Notes under the pieces: model-generated | What the model saw: only the letters and a program-made list of their open reading frames with translations | What the model was told of the DNA's origin: nothing | Databases searched by the model: none | Virus record (IMG/VR): IMGVR_UViG_3300036859_000029 | Span: 1-23,324 of that record | From: a virus | Strand: one strand, 5' to 3' | Length of the DNA: 23,324 nucleotides | Program-made: the position numbers and the translations under genes | Shown: in pieces, positions 6,405 to 12,820 of the stretch | How positions within the stretch are numbered: position 1 is the stretch's first letter | Layout: every line of letters starts with the position of its first letter

Positions 6405-7678
6405 AGCCAGCTCCTTTCAAGCTTCTTGTACCCGTTCATCGTCGCCGGTACGGGCGGCTCTACGGCCGGAGCCGGAGCGGGCATCACCATGCGTCCCAGG
6501 TCGGGGATACCGAGCATCTCGCACACCATCGCGGGATCAGCACCGGCACCCACCAGAGCGGCATAAGCGTTGGTCTTCGCCGTGAGTTCGGCGGTCTCCG
6601 CTGCTTTGTCCTCGGGCACCGGGTTGCAATAGTCGAACTCCACACCCTTGCCCGTGCTCCCGAACATGGGGAGGAACTCGAAGTTCAGGGCCTGCTTCAT
6701 CCGGTCCAGCGCGGGCTTGATCAGCCATCGCGAGTACATCAGCTCCGCCGCTTCAGCGTTGGCCCTGTTCACATTCTCGGACGTGCCCAGCATGGACACC
6801 GGGTAGCGGAACGCCTCGCGGATGACCTCGCGGGATACCGTGCGCAACTCCACGAATTGCATATCCCGCTGGCTGTACGACCTGTCCACCCACGTCATGC
6901 CGTTCTCAAGGATGGCCACTCGGTGAGCGTTACCTACGCCCCGGTGCTGCTCCCCCCACTGCATTTGCAGCCGACGGAGTTCCCCGTCCTGCAGACCTTC
7001 GGGAACCTGGATCACGCCTCCGGGCGCGGCGCTGTTACGGAAGAAGTTCCGGTTCCATTCAGCGCTGGCTTTGGTCGCGTCCAGGTCCGCAAGGATCGAC
7101 TGAACGGCACCCCAGCCCCGGTAGGGGTCTAGGGGGTTCGGGATCCGGTTCAGGATCACTTCGTCAATGCCCAGCGGTACCCGCTGTCCATCGGGGCTCC
7201 GGTAGATGTAACCGCGAAGATAGTCCTGGGGATCAGGGTCCACCTCCATACGGTCGGGGCGGACGGGCCACAACTCCATCGGGAACGTCAGGCCAGACGT
7301 CCGAGACGGTAGCCACCAGGACTCACCCGTGAGAAGCCTGTGCTGCTCCGTGACCTCCACGAACTCCTGACGGGTCATGAAAGGGTTCGGCCGGTTCCAC
7401 ACCTCCAGGGCCTGGTGGGTCAGAATCTCCACCCGGTCATCCTGGCCGTCATGCCCGTACCTCCGGCGGCCGTCGGCCTGCTTCCGGTACAGCTTCCATT
7501 CGACTTGTGCCGTGTCCTGGGCAAGTCCCTGGACGATGGCAAACAAGGTCCCGACGGAGCCCATGGCCCGCATCTGATCGGCCTTGTCATCACTGCGGAA
7601 GAGGGAGAGGACGGAGTTCCGGGCGGACACGTACGGCACTGGAGCGCGGTTGCGCATGAGCCGGAACGTGGATGTCAC
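6401..7678 (-). CDS. Portal protein, HK97 type, 425 aa
   Basis: Dodecameric portal ring subunit at the head vertex through which DNA is packaged. The length is normal for HK97-type portals. Typical segments are FAIVQGLAQDTAQVEWKLYR near the N-terminus, VEVTEQHRLLTGESWWLP (about 125-145), a GIDEVILNRIPNPLDPYRGW loop (about 190) and REVIREAFRYPVSMLGTSEN (about 285), which is a strong family pattern. The start is GTG at 7678-7676, overlapping the stop of the small membrane protein as GTGA. It lies between TerL and the protease in the canonical packaging/head order. The Pro/Ala-rich C-terminus is usual for the part facing the head interior. Confidence 0.9.
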   Translation of the reverse strand: MTSTFRLMRNRAPVPYVSARNSVLSLFRSDDKADQMRAMGSVGTLFAIVQGLAQDTAQVEWKLYRKQADGRRRYGHDGQDDRVEILTHQALEVWNRPNPFMTRQEFVEVTEQHRLLTGESWWLPSRTSGLTFPMELWPVRPDRMEVDPDPQDYLRGYIYRSPDGQRVPLGIDEVILNRIPNPLDPYRGWGAVQSILADLDATKASAEWNRNFFRNSAAPGGVIQVPEGLQDGELRRLQMQWGEQHRGVGNAHRVAILENGMTWVDRSYSQRDMQFVELRTVSREVIREAFRYPVSMLGTSENVNRANAEAAELMYSRWLIKPALDRMKQALNFEFLPMFGSTGKGVEFDYCNPVPEDKAAETAELTAKTNAYAALVGAGADPAMVCEMLGIPDLGRMVMPAPAPAVEPPVPATMNGYKKLERSWL

Positions 7679-7845
7679 CGCTTGGTCCTCTCAGCATCTA
7701 TGCGCCACTCCATGAAGAACGCCCCTACTCCGGCCATGGCCAGGCCGAGAGGGAGCGCGATCACGAATGCGGCTGCTGAGAACAGTATGCACCCTGTAAC
7801 AGGAAGTACAAAGGGAGTCAACCACCCAAGACTCTTCAGTGTCAT
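7675..7845 (-). CDS. Small two-helix membrane protein, 56 aa
   Basis: A short gene that fills the 166-bp gap between TerL and portal exactly. The ATG (7845-7843) shares one base with the TerL stop (TGATG), a GGTGG lies upstream, and its TGA overlaps the portal GTG as GTGA. This double overlap is strong evidence for a real gene. The protein begins MTLKSLGWLTPFVLPVTGCI and has two hydrophobic stretches (about residues 8-24 and 26-46) followed by a charged tail, MEWRIDAERTKR. That resembles a small membrane protein with a cytoplasmic C-terminus. A holin-like role is possible but its place in the packaging cluster gives no support. Function unknown. Confidence 0.75.
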   Translation of the reverse strand: MTLKSLGWLTPFVLPVTGCILFSAAAFVIALPLGLAMAGVGAFFMEWRIDAERTKR

Positions 7846-9158
7846 CAAATCCACCTGACTTTATACTCACCACGGTCGCGGTGCGCGGCCACGTAGCGCA
7901 TTCCATCCATGCCGTGATCGTCCTCTTTGACGGGTTCCTCCGCCTTGTCCCCGGTCTTGCCCTGCGGCCAGACGTACCCGGTGATCTCGTCCACTGTAGA
8001 CGTGGGCTTGCCGGAGTCGATCAGGAGCTGATCACGCTTCACCAGAGAATCACGAAGGAAGAAGATCCGGGGCTTGCCATCCGGCTGGACCTTGAACCTG
8101 GCCTGGGCGGTCTGTACTCCCTTGGTCTTGCCCTTCTTGGCGGGAGTGGTGGCCAGCCCCGTGTGTCGGGTGAAGGTGGCCCGGTCTTCCGCGTCGTGGT
8201 CACAGATGACGGCCACGGGTGCCGGTTCTTTCCAGACTCCGTTCCGGTCCTGAACCTGGGCGAGTACATCTTTGGCGTGATCCTCCACCAGTCGCTGCGT
8301 ACGGTAGATCTCACGGTAGAGGTAGAGCCTGCCATCCGGGTCTTCCGCCCACCACTGGCAGACGAAGGGGTTCGTGAAGCCGAAGTCGATCACCCAGTAC
8401 CGGGGCCAGCTCACGGGGATCTCGAAGCGGTTGACCAGGTGGACGGCCGGGTCATAGTCCTCATAGACCAGACCCTCCGCAGCGACCCACAGACCTCTTC
8501 TCAGACGCTGAAATCGAACCCCGGTCAGTGCGTCCAGCTTCGCCATGTAAGAGGCCCCAGGGACCGTTAGAGAGCCGTCCGGGAGGTACAGGGTCGGGTT
8601 GTCCTCATGCCTGCTCTCCAGCATCACCGTTAGACCGGCGCGTGTCCGCTCATGAAGCCAGTGGTTGGGACGGTCAGGGTTGCAATCCGCGATCAGCTGC
8701 TGGTAAGGCACGACTCCGTTACGAAGGCGGGTCGTGATCGCTTCCCAGTCGTCCGTGGTCAGCTCCGTCGCCTCCTGGACGTAGGCGATGTCGTACTCAC
8801 TGGACATGATCTTCGTGGCCTTGTCCATCCCGCCGATGGTGATCGTGGACCCGTTGCGGAACCGGTACTGTGCCGATTCCTCCGACGAGCCACCGTAGAA
8901 CCAGACCTCTCCGGACTTGAGAGCCTCCGTCGCGACCTTGGTACGCCAGGTCACCAGTGCGGTACTGCCCAGGGACGCGAGGGTCTTACGGACGATCAGG
9001 CCACGGGTACCGGGGTACTTGAGGCAGACCAGGAGCATCTTCTCAAGGCAAGCACGGGACTTACCCGTTCCAGCAGGGCCGGAGACGAGTATCTCCGGAG
9101 ACTTGTTCGTGATCAGCTCTCTGCAGGACCCTCGCGGACCGTAGGTGTGGGTGATCAC
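7845..9158 (-). CDS. terL: Terminase large subunit, 437 aa
   Basis: The DNA packaging motor: an ATPase that drives DNA into the prohead and a nuclease that cuts the concatemer. The ATPase domain shows the Walker A motif SGPAGTGKS (residues 26-34) and a Walker B/acidic motif, DIAYVQEATEL, with the likely catalytic Glu at 129; DCNPD (158-162) is the usual coupling motif. The RNase H-like nuclease domain begins at WVIDFGFTNPF (Asp258), continues with VICDHDAEDRATF (Asp320/Asp322) and closes with DHGMDGMRY, giving the expected acidic triad. The start is GTG, overlapping the TerS stop as GTGA. Length is normal for the family. Confidence 0.93.
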   Translation of the reverse strand: MITHTYGPRGSCRELITNKSPEILVSGPAGTGKSRACLEKMLLVCLKYPGTRGLIVRKTLASLGSTALVTWRTKVATEALKSGEVWFYGGSSEESAQYRFRNGSTITIGGMDKATKIMSSEYDIAYVQEATELTTDDWEAITTRLRNGVVPYQQLIADCNPDRPNHWLHERTRAGLTVMLESRHEDNPTLYLPDGSLTVPGASYMAKLDALTGVRFQRLRRGLWVAAEGLVYEDYDPAVHLVNRFEIPVSWPRYWVIDFGFTNPFVCQWWAEDPDGRLYLYREIYRTQRLVEDHAKDVLAQVQDRNGVWKEPAPVAVICDHDAEDRATFTRHTGLATTPAKKGKTKGVQTAQARFKVQPDGKPRIFFLRDSLVKRDQLLIDSGKPTSTVDEITGYVWPQGKTGDKAEEPVKEDDHGMDGMRYVAAHRDRGEYKVRWI

Positions 9159-9631
9159 ACGTCATCAGCCCCGATCAGCTGGTACGTCATCCCTCCGGAG
9201 ACGTCCAACTTCGTGGCACTGTCCAGGCCCATGAGCTTGGCACGGCGTTCCGCCACTTTGAGCAGTAGGGCTTGAGCGCGTAGGGCGAAGTCGTCGTCCT
9301 CCAGGGGCTCACCGTTGACGTTCACAACCTTGCCCACGGACACGACCAGGTGACGCTTGCCCAATCGCTCCGTGATATCCGCCTCCATGACGTCCAGCTT
9401 CTCCAGCTCGAACGCGACAGCGGCTTCCGCTGGTTCTTTGTCCACGTCGGCCATCGCCCGCTGGACCATCTTGTACGCGGCTGGTTTTGAGACCCCTAGC
9501 TGATCCGCGATCTGCTGGTATGTCCGCCCTTGTGAACGTAGTCGCGCGGCTTCGACGTCTCTCTCTACCGTCTCCAGAGAACGGGCGTACCGTCCGTCTC
9601 CACCACGGTTCTCAGATTCGGCCACGCCCAT
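9155..9631 (-). CDS. terS: Terminase small subunit, 158 aa
   Basis: DNA-recognition subunit of the packaging terminase. The N-terminal domain carries a helix-turn-helix at residues 35-57 (GRTYQQIADQLGVSKPAAYK), the usual TerS fold. A helical oligomerisation region follows (EKLDVMEADITERLG and FALRAQALLLKVAERRAKLM) with a short C-terminal tail that would contact TerL. I chose ATG at 9631-9629; a TTG start 15 codons upstream is possible but less likely. The Shine-Dalgarno is weak (ACGGAT). The gene overlaps terL by four bases. The iteron-like repeat array lies just upstream and could be its binding (pac) site as well as an origin. Confidence 0.8.
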   Translation of the reverse strand: MGVAESENRGGDGRYARSLETVERDVEAARLRSQGRTYQQIADQLGVSKPAAYKMVQRAMADVDKEPAEAAVAFELEKLDVMEADITERLGKRHLVVSVGKVVNVNGEPLEDDDFALRAQALLLKVAERRAKLMGLDSATKLDVSGGMTYQLIGADDV

Positions 9632-9690
9632 ATCCGTTCTGTTAACTCGGCCAGGGGTTTCCCTGGACAGCCACAATACCCGCCGTTAGT

Positions 9691-9965
9691 GATCAAGGGT
9701 GCAGGTTGGGTGCAGAAACTGTGCACCCTTGATCCTTTAGTTCCCGCCCTGGTCAGACTACAAGTTGATCATTCTTTAGCGATCAAGGGTGCAGAAGGTG
9801 CAGGTCCAGACCCACTCCTACCATGAAAACTTTCTACAGGAAGTATGGGGGTTTGATCTGCACCCTCTGCACCCTTGATCATCCAACAACGCTCTGACCA
9901 GCGGGTATAACGCAAAAGAGGGTGCACAACCCCGGACAGTATCCGAAGTTTGTGCACCCTTGATC
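9691..9965. repeat. Iteron-like array: five perfect copies of GATCAAGGGTGCA plus partial copies
   Basis: Perfect 13-bp copies lie at 9691-9703 (+), 9722-9734 (-), 9781-9793 (+), 9868-9880 (-) and 9953-9965 (-). Core-only copies (GGGTGCA or AGGTGCA type) lie at 9708-9714, about 9797, 9859-9866 and 9919-9926. Copies pair as inverted repeats: 9691/9722 has an 18-base spacer, 9781/9868 extends to 22 of 23 matching bases, and 9919-9929/9950-9960 is an 11-bp pair. This is the only large non-coding gap in the window (9632-9987, 356 bp) and is visibly more AT-rich than its surroundings. Its position between helicase and terS suggests a replication origin, with a packaging site or operator cluster as alternatives. 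A weak leftward promoter (TTGATC, 18 bases, TGTAGT, at about 9786-9757) can also be read here. Confidence 0.85.
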
Positions 9966-9987
9966 ATTTGGATAGTGGGCGGTATGA

Positions 9988-11349
9988 CTATTTGCGCCAT
10001 GGATCGTCGTCGGGAACAAGAAGGCGGATCCCCTTGAACCCCCGTGAACCGTTGATCGTGGCCGGTGCAGCACCCGCGTTCTGAAGCCGGTCGTAGAACT
10101 CCGTCGCCCTGAGCTGACCGACTCCGTTGTCAGATGCCCACTTCTTGTACTCCGAGTAGAGGGCGCTCCGGCTCACGTGCCCGAAGTCCGGCCCCAGCTC
10201 CGCCTTCTCGTCAACCCAGGTCCGAACCTGATCGACCCTCCGGCGGAAGTCGTCCATGGCCTCACGGGCGCTCTCCGGTTCCTCGAAGTTTCCCCGGGCC
10301 ATGAGCCGCCGGAGCGCCTCCACACCCTTGGCCGCGATGCCCCTGATCTCTTCGTCCACCTGCAGACGTTCGTCAAGGTGGCGATCTTCCCGCCCCGTGA
10401 AGTCGTTCGGGAACGGGATCACGACCCAGCGGGACATGTAGCCCGTGGTGACGTCGGCGGATCCCGGGATCTTGTTCGCGCTGAACATCGGAACGGCGTA
10501 GGGGGTGAACTCGAAGGCGTCCCTGCCTTTGAACTCGGCCGTGATCACGTCCTCACCCGTGATCCCCTTGAACTTGGCCGTCTGCTCCATGTACGTACCG
10601 TCGATGTCACCCGCGATGTTGGCCAGTTTGCCGAACAGGGACGCCGGAGCGAATCGCTCGGAGGCCAGGGCCTGCAGTGACTGGGCCGTGATGTTGCGCT
10701 CTCCGAGTAGACGCTTGATCACCCGGATTAGGGTCCCCTTGCCGTTGCGGCCCTGCCCGTGGAGCATGACGGCCTTGTGAAGGGGGTTGCCGGAGTACAT
10801 CATGTATCCGATCAGCTCCCAGACCAGATCGACCACATCGGCCGGGACCACGCCGTTCAGGAACTTCTCGAACTCGGGGCACTCCGCTCCGGGGTCGTAG
10901 TCCGTGGACAGCTGGGTCGTGCTCATGACCTCGGATGAGTGAGGGCGAAGCTCACCCGACTTCCAGTCAAGAAGCCCGTTCTGGAAGTTGATCAGTTCCT
11001 TGACCGGATCACAGGTGATGACGGGGACCTGGGCGGATACGAACGCCTCCGCGTTGGTCACGTGCCCGACCTGGAACCTCTCCTGGAGAAGCTCCGTGGA
11101 CCGGTTGCGGACCACGTGCGGGTCGGGGCTCCACACCCCTCCCTGGTAGCTCCAGAACCGGTCATCGACTCCTTGGGCCAGTGGACCCATGTCCATGATG
11201 TCGTCGGCCAGGGTCTTGACCAGGAACACGATCCGGCCGTCAACGCGAGCGGTGTACTCGGCCGCGAACCGGATCTGGTTCTCCTGCTGTTCCCGCATCT
11301 GGCGTTCGATGTCGTCCACGATGTCCGTGGGCTCTATGGGCATGGTCAT
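9988..11349 (-). CDS. Phage/plasmid SF3 helicase, P4/D5 type, 453 aa
   Basis: Replicative helicase of the P4 alpha / D5 family. The D5 N-terminal region (about 110-185) includes NFQNGLLDWKSGELRPHSSE. The SF3 core has Walker A GQGRNGKGT (198-206), Walker B NIAGDID (244-250) and the sensor motif FSANKIP (289-295), followed by the Arg-containing SRWVVIPFPNDF (306-317). A C-terminal winged-helix-like segment (RSALYSEYKKWASDNGV) is present. The separate primase domain of full-length P4-type proteins is absent and is supplied by the Prim-Pol gene just upstream. The ATG at 11349-11347 overlaps the Prim-Pol stop (ATGA) with AGGAG nine bases before; a second ATG two codons later is an alternative. It probably unwinds at the repeat region just downstream. 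Confidence 0.9.
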   Translation of the reverse strand: MTMPIEPTDIVDDIERQMREQQENQIRFAAEYTARVDGRIVFLVKTLADDIMDMGPLAQGVDDRFWSYQGGVWSPDPHVVRNRSTELLQERFQVGHVTNAEAFVSAQVPVITCDPVKELINFQNGLLDWKSGELRPHSSEVMSTTQLSTDYDPGAECPEFEKFLNGVVPADVVDLVWELIGYMMYSGNPLHKAVMLHGQGRNGKGTLIRVIKRLLGERNITAQSLQALASERFAPASLFGKLANIAGDIDGTYMEQTAKFKGITGEDVITAEFKGRDAFEFTPYAVPMFSANKIPGSADVTTGYMSRWVVIPFPNDFTGREDRHLDERLQVDEEIRGIAAKGVEALRRLMARGNFEEPESAREAMDDFRRRVDQVRTWVDEKAELGPDFGHVSRSALYSEYKKWASDNGVGQLRATEFYDRLQNAGAAPATINGSRGFKGIRLLVPDDDPWRK

Positions 11350-12380
11350 GACCGGACACTCCTGGTGGTTGTGGTGAACGACTTCATGGACGTGTCCACC
11401 TTGGGCAGGCATCCAAAGACGTTGTGAGAAGGGTCGGCCGCGATGCGCTGGACGGCGTTGACCAGCCCGCGCCTCCACTCCGACTCCGGGTTACGGTCGT
11501 CCACGGCTGTCATGAACCAGTCCTGGAGTTCCTCGATCGCGTTCTGCCCACCCGGGTGGCCCCCTTCGGAGTACCTGACGAGCGCCATCTGAGCGCGCAT
11601 GCACGCGTCATGTCTGCCTCCGGCCGGGATGGCGTCAAGCTTGTCCAGGACCCGCCGCATGTGGTGACACGGCTCGCCTTCGGACAGCCAGACATCCAGA
11701 ACGCTCCCGACCTGGGACAGGTTCATGTCGGCTTTCGCCGCGATGATCGACGGGTCCTGCCCGGTGTCCAGGAGGGTGACCCACGCGGCCGGTAGCTCCG
11801 TGAGGTTCTCCGGACGGGTGATGCCAGCGCCGGAGTACCGACGGCCCCATGACAGGTGCCCGTCGGGCTCGAACCAGTTGTAAGGCGTTCCGGTGCCCGG
11901 GTGAACCGACGGCGGGAGAACGGTGTACCTCCACCCCCAGTGAATGATGTCGATCCCCTCCCCCGGGTTGGCCCAGATCTTGCGGCCGTTGACACGGTAG
12001 TACCTGTGCTTGCTTCCGTCGGTTCTGGCCGTGGCCGTCCAGGTTGGCGGAAGTGGACCGTACTTGGCTTCGAGCCTCTCCAGCTCCGCGTCACCGTTCT
12101 TGTACGCGTCCACGTCTATGACGATGACGTTGTCCGGCATCCGGGTACCGATGTTGAAGAACCGGCCTTCGGAGATCCAGGCGTCTATCTCCTGGTGGGT
12201 GGCGTTGGCCCCTGAGCGGCCCGTGTAGCCCTTCGGAGGGCTGCTCTTGCCTTTCGCCCTCCTGTCATCCGGGACGCCTTTCTCCCAGGTCCACAGGGGG
12301 AACGGGTGCCACCCCTTCTCCAGGTACTCGTGGGCGTGTTCCGCGAACGGGTTGTATAGGGTTGACTGCTGGTCACGCAT
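11346..12380 (-). CDS. Bifunctional DNA primase/polymerase (Prim-Pol), 344 aa
   Basis: Archaeo-eukaryotic-type primase of the Prim-Pol group, which makes primers and extends DNA on plasmids, AICEs and phages. Motif I is VIVIDVDAY (catalytic Asp pair about 89-91), motif II is SKHRYYRV (123-130), and motif III lies in GIDIIHWGWRYTVLPPSVHP (142-161), where a conserved Asp and the PPSxH signature are seen. The C-terminal 170 residues are helical and may contact the helicase. I placed the start at ATG 12380-12378, but an in-frame ATG at 12452 overlaps the stop of the regulator gene as ATGA and would give 368 residues; neither has a strong ribosome site. It acts with the helicase directly downstream. 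Confidence 0.88.
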   Translation of the reverse strand: MRDQQSTLYNPFAEHAHEYLEKGWHPFPLWTWEKGVPDDRRAKGKSSPPKGYTGRSGANATHQEIDAWISEGRFFNIGTRMPDNVIVIDVDAYKNGDAELERLEAKYGPLPPTWTATARTDGSKHRYYRVNGRKIWANPGEGIDIIHWGWRYTVLPPSVHPGTGTPYNWFEPDGHLSWGRRYSGAGITRPENLTELPAAWVTLLDTGQDPSIIAAKADMNLSQVGSVLDVWLSEGEPCHHMRRVLDKLDAIPAGGRHDACMRAQMALVRYSEGGHPGGQNAIEELQDWFMTAVDDRNPESEWRRGLVNAVQRIAADPSHNVFGCLPKVDTSMKSFTTTTRSVRS

Positions 12381-12448
12381 GACGGTACTCTTTTCTTGGT
12401 CGTTAGATGACGGAGACGGGTCGCTCTTGTGGTGAGGGCGGCCCTTCG

Positions 12449-12679
12449 TCATGCCGGGACGTTGTCTGTGAACAGGGACTCCATGGTGACTCCGAACGCC
12501 TTCGCCAGGTGGTACAGGTTGGTCGCCGACGGCTGGCACGTCCCGCCCTCCCATGTGGAGATCATGGGCTGAGTGGCTCCGGCCCTGTCCGCTAGCTGCT
12601 GTTGGGTCCATCCCCGGTGAATCCGTAGATCCCTGATGTTGATCATCATGTTGCGTGCTTCCCTTCCCTTCGTGCTCAT
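12449..12679 (-). CDS. Cro/C1-type HTH transcription regulator, 76 aa
   Basis: Small XRE-family DNA-binding protein; almost the whole length is the five-helix HTH domain. The recognition region is TQQQLADRAGATQPMISTWE (residues 25-44), and the last helix is NLYHLAKAFGVTMESLF. There is no dimerisation or cleavage domain, so it resembles Cro or a plasmid copy/transfer repressor more than a LexA-type repressor. Two starts are possible. ATG 12679 gives 76 aa; a -10 box ends seven bases before it, so the mRNA would be leaderless. ATG at 12649 gives 66 aa with AAGGGAAGG as ribosome site. It is the first gene of the leftward operon and likely binds the GTCAC/GTGAC operators beside it. Confidence 0.85.
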   Translation of the reverse strand: MSTKGREARNMMINIRDLRIHRGWTQQQLADRAGATQPMISTWEGGTCQPSATNLYHLAKAFGVTMESLFTDNVPA

Positions 12680-12685
12680 GTAAGA

Positions 12686-12714
12686 ATCATATATCAAGAA
12701 TCCGATGGGCACAA
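12686..12714 (-). promoter_or_regulatory. Leftward promoter for the regulator/replication operon
   Basis: On the minus strand, TTGTGC (12714-12709) and TATGAT (12691-12686) are separated by exactly 17 bases and fit a housekeeping-sigma promoter. Transcription would start at about 12680-12679, on or one base from the ATG of the regulator, which predicts a leaderless message. It lies back to back with the rightward promoter. Confidence 0.6.
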
Positions 12715-12751
12715 CTGGTTGACTGACCGTCACACTCTGTCTTGACTGGCA

Positions 12752-12791
12752 GTCACTGTGAGTGACAAACAGAGTCATCATGACATACACT
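12752..12791 (+). promoter_or_regulatory. Rightward promoter with overlapping operator for the transfer operon
   Basis: GTGACA (12762-12767) and TACACT (12786-12791) with an 18-base spacer form a plausible promoter; transcription would start near 12798, 23 bases before the translocase ATG. A perfect inverted repeat, GTCACT-GTG-AGTGAC (12752-12766), covers the -35 box. Nearby are a second symmetric element, GACTG-G-CAGTC (about 12743-12753), another GTCAC half-site near 12729, and an outer ACTCTGT/ACAGAGT pair (about 12734-12774). Binding there by the HTH regulator would block this promoter. Confidence 0.6.
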
Positions 12792-12820
12792 AGAGACACG
12801 CTCAACAGAGGGGCAACGTC

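Noticed and set aside
9155-9676. TTG start for TerS giving 173 aa
   Set aside because: TTG is rare, no ribosome site is evident, and ATG at 9631 leaves the HTH domain intact.
9691-9965. CRISPR array
   Set aside because: Repeats are only 13 bp, in both orientations, with irregular spacing and no cas genes; they fit iterons or operators.
9769-10073. Several 60-70-aa frames across the repeat region
   Set aside because: They are produced by the repeated GATCAAGGGTGCA units, lack ribosome sites and resemble no protein.
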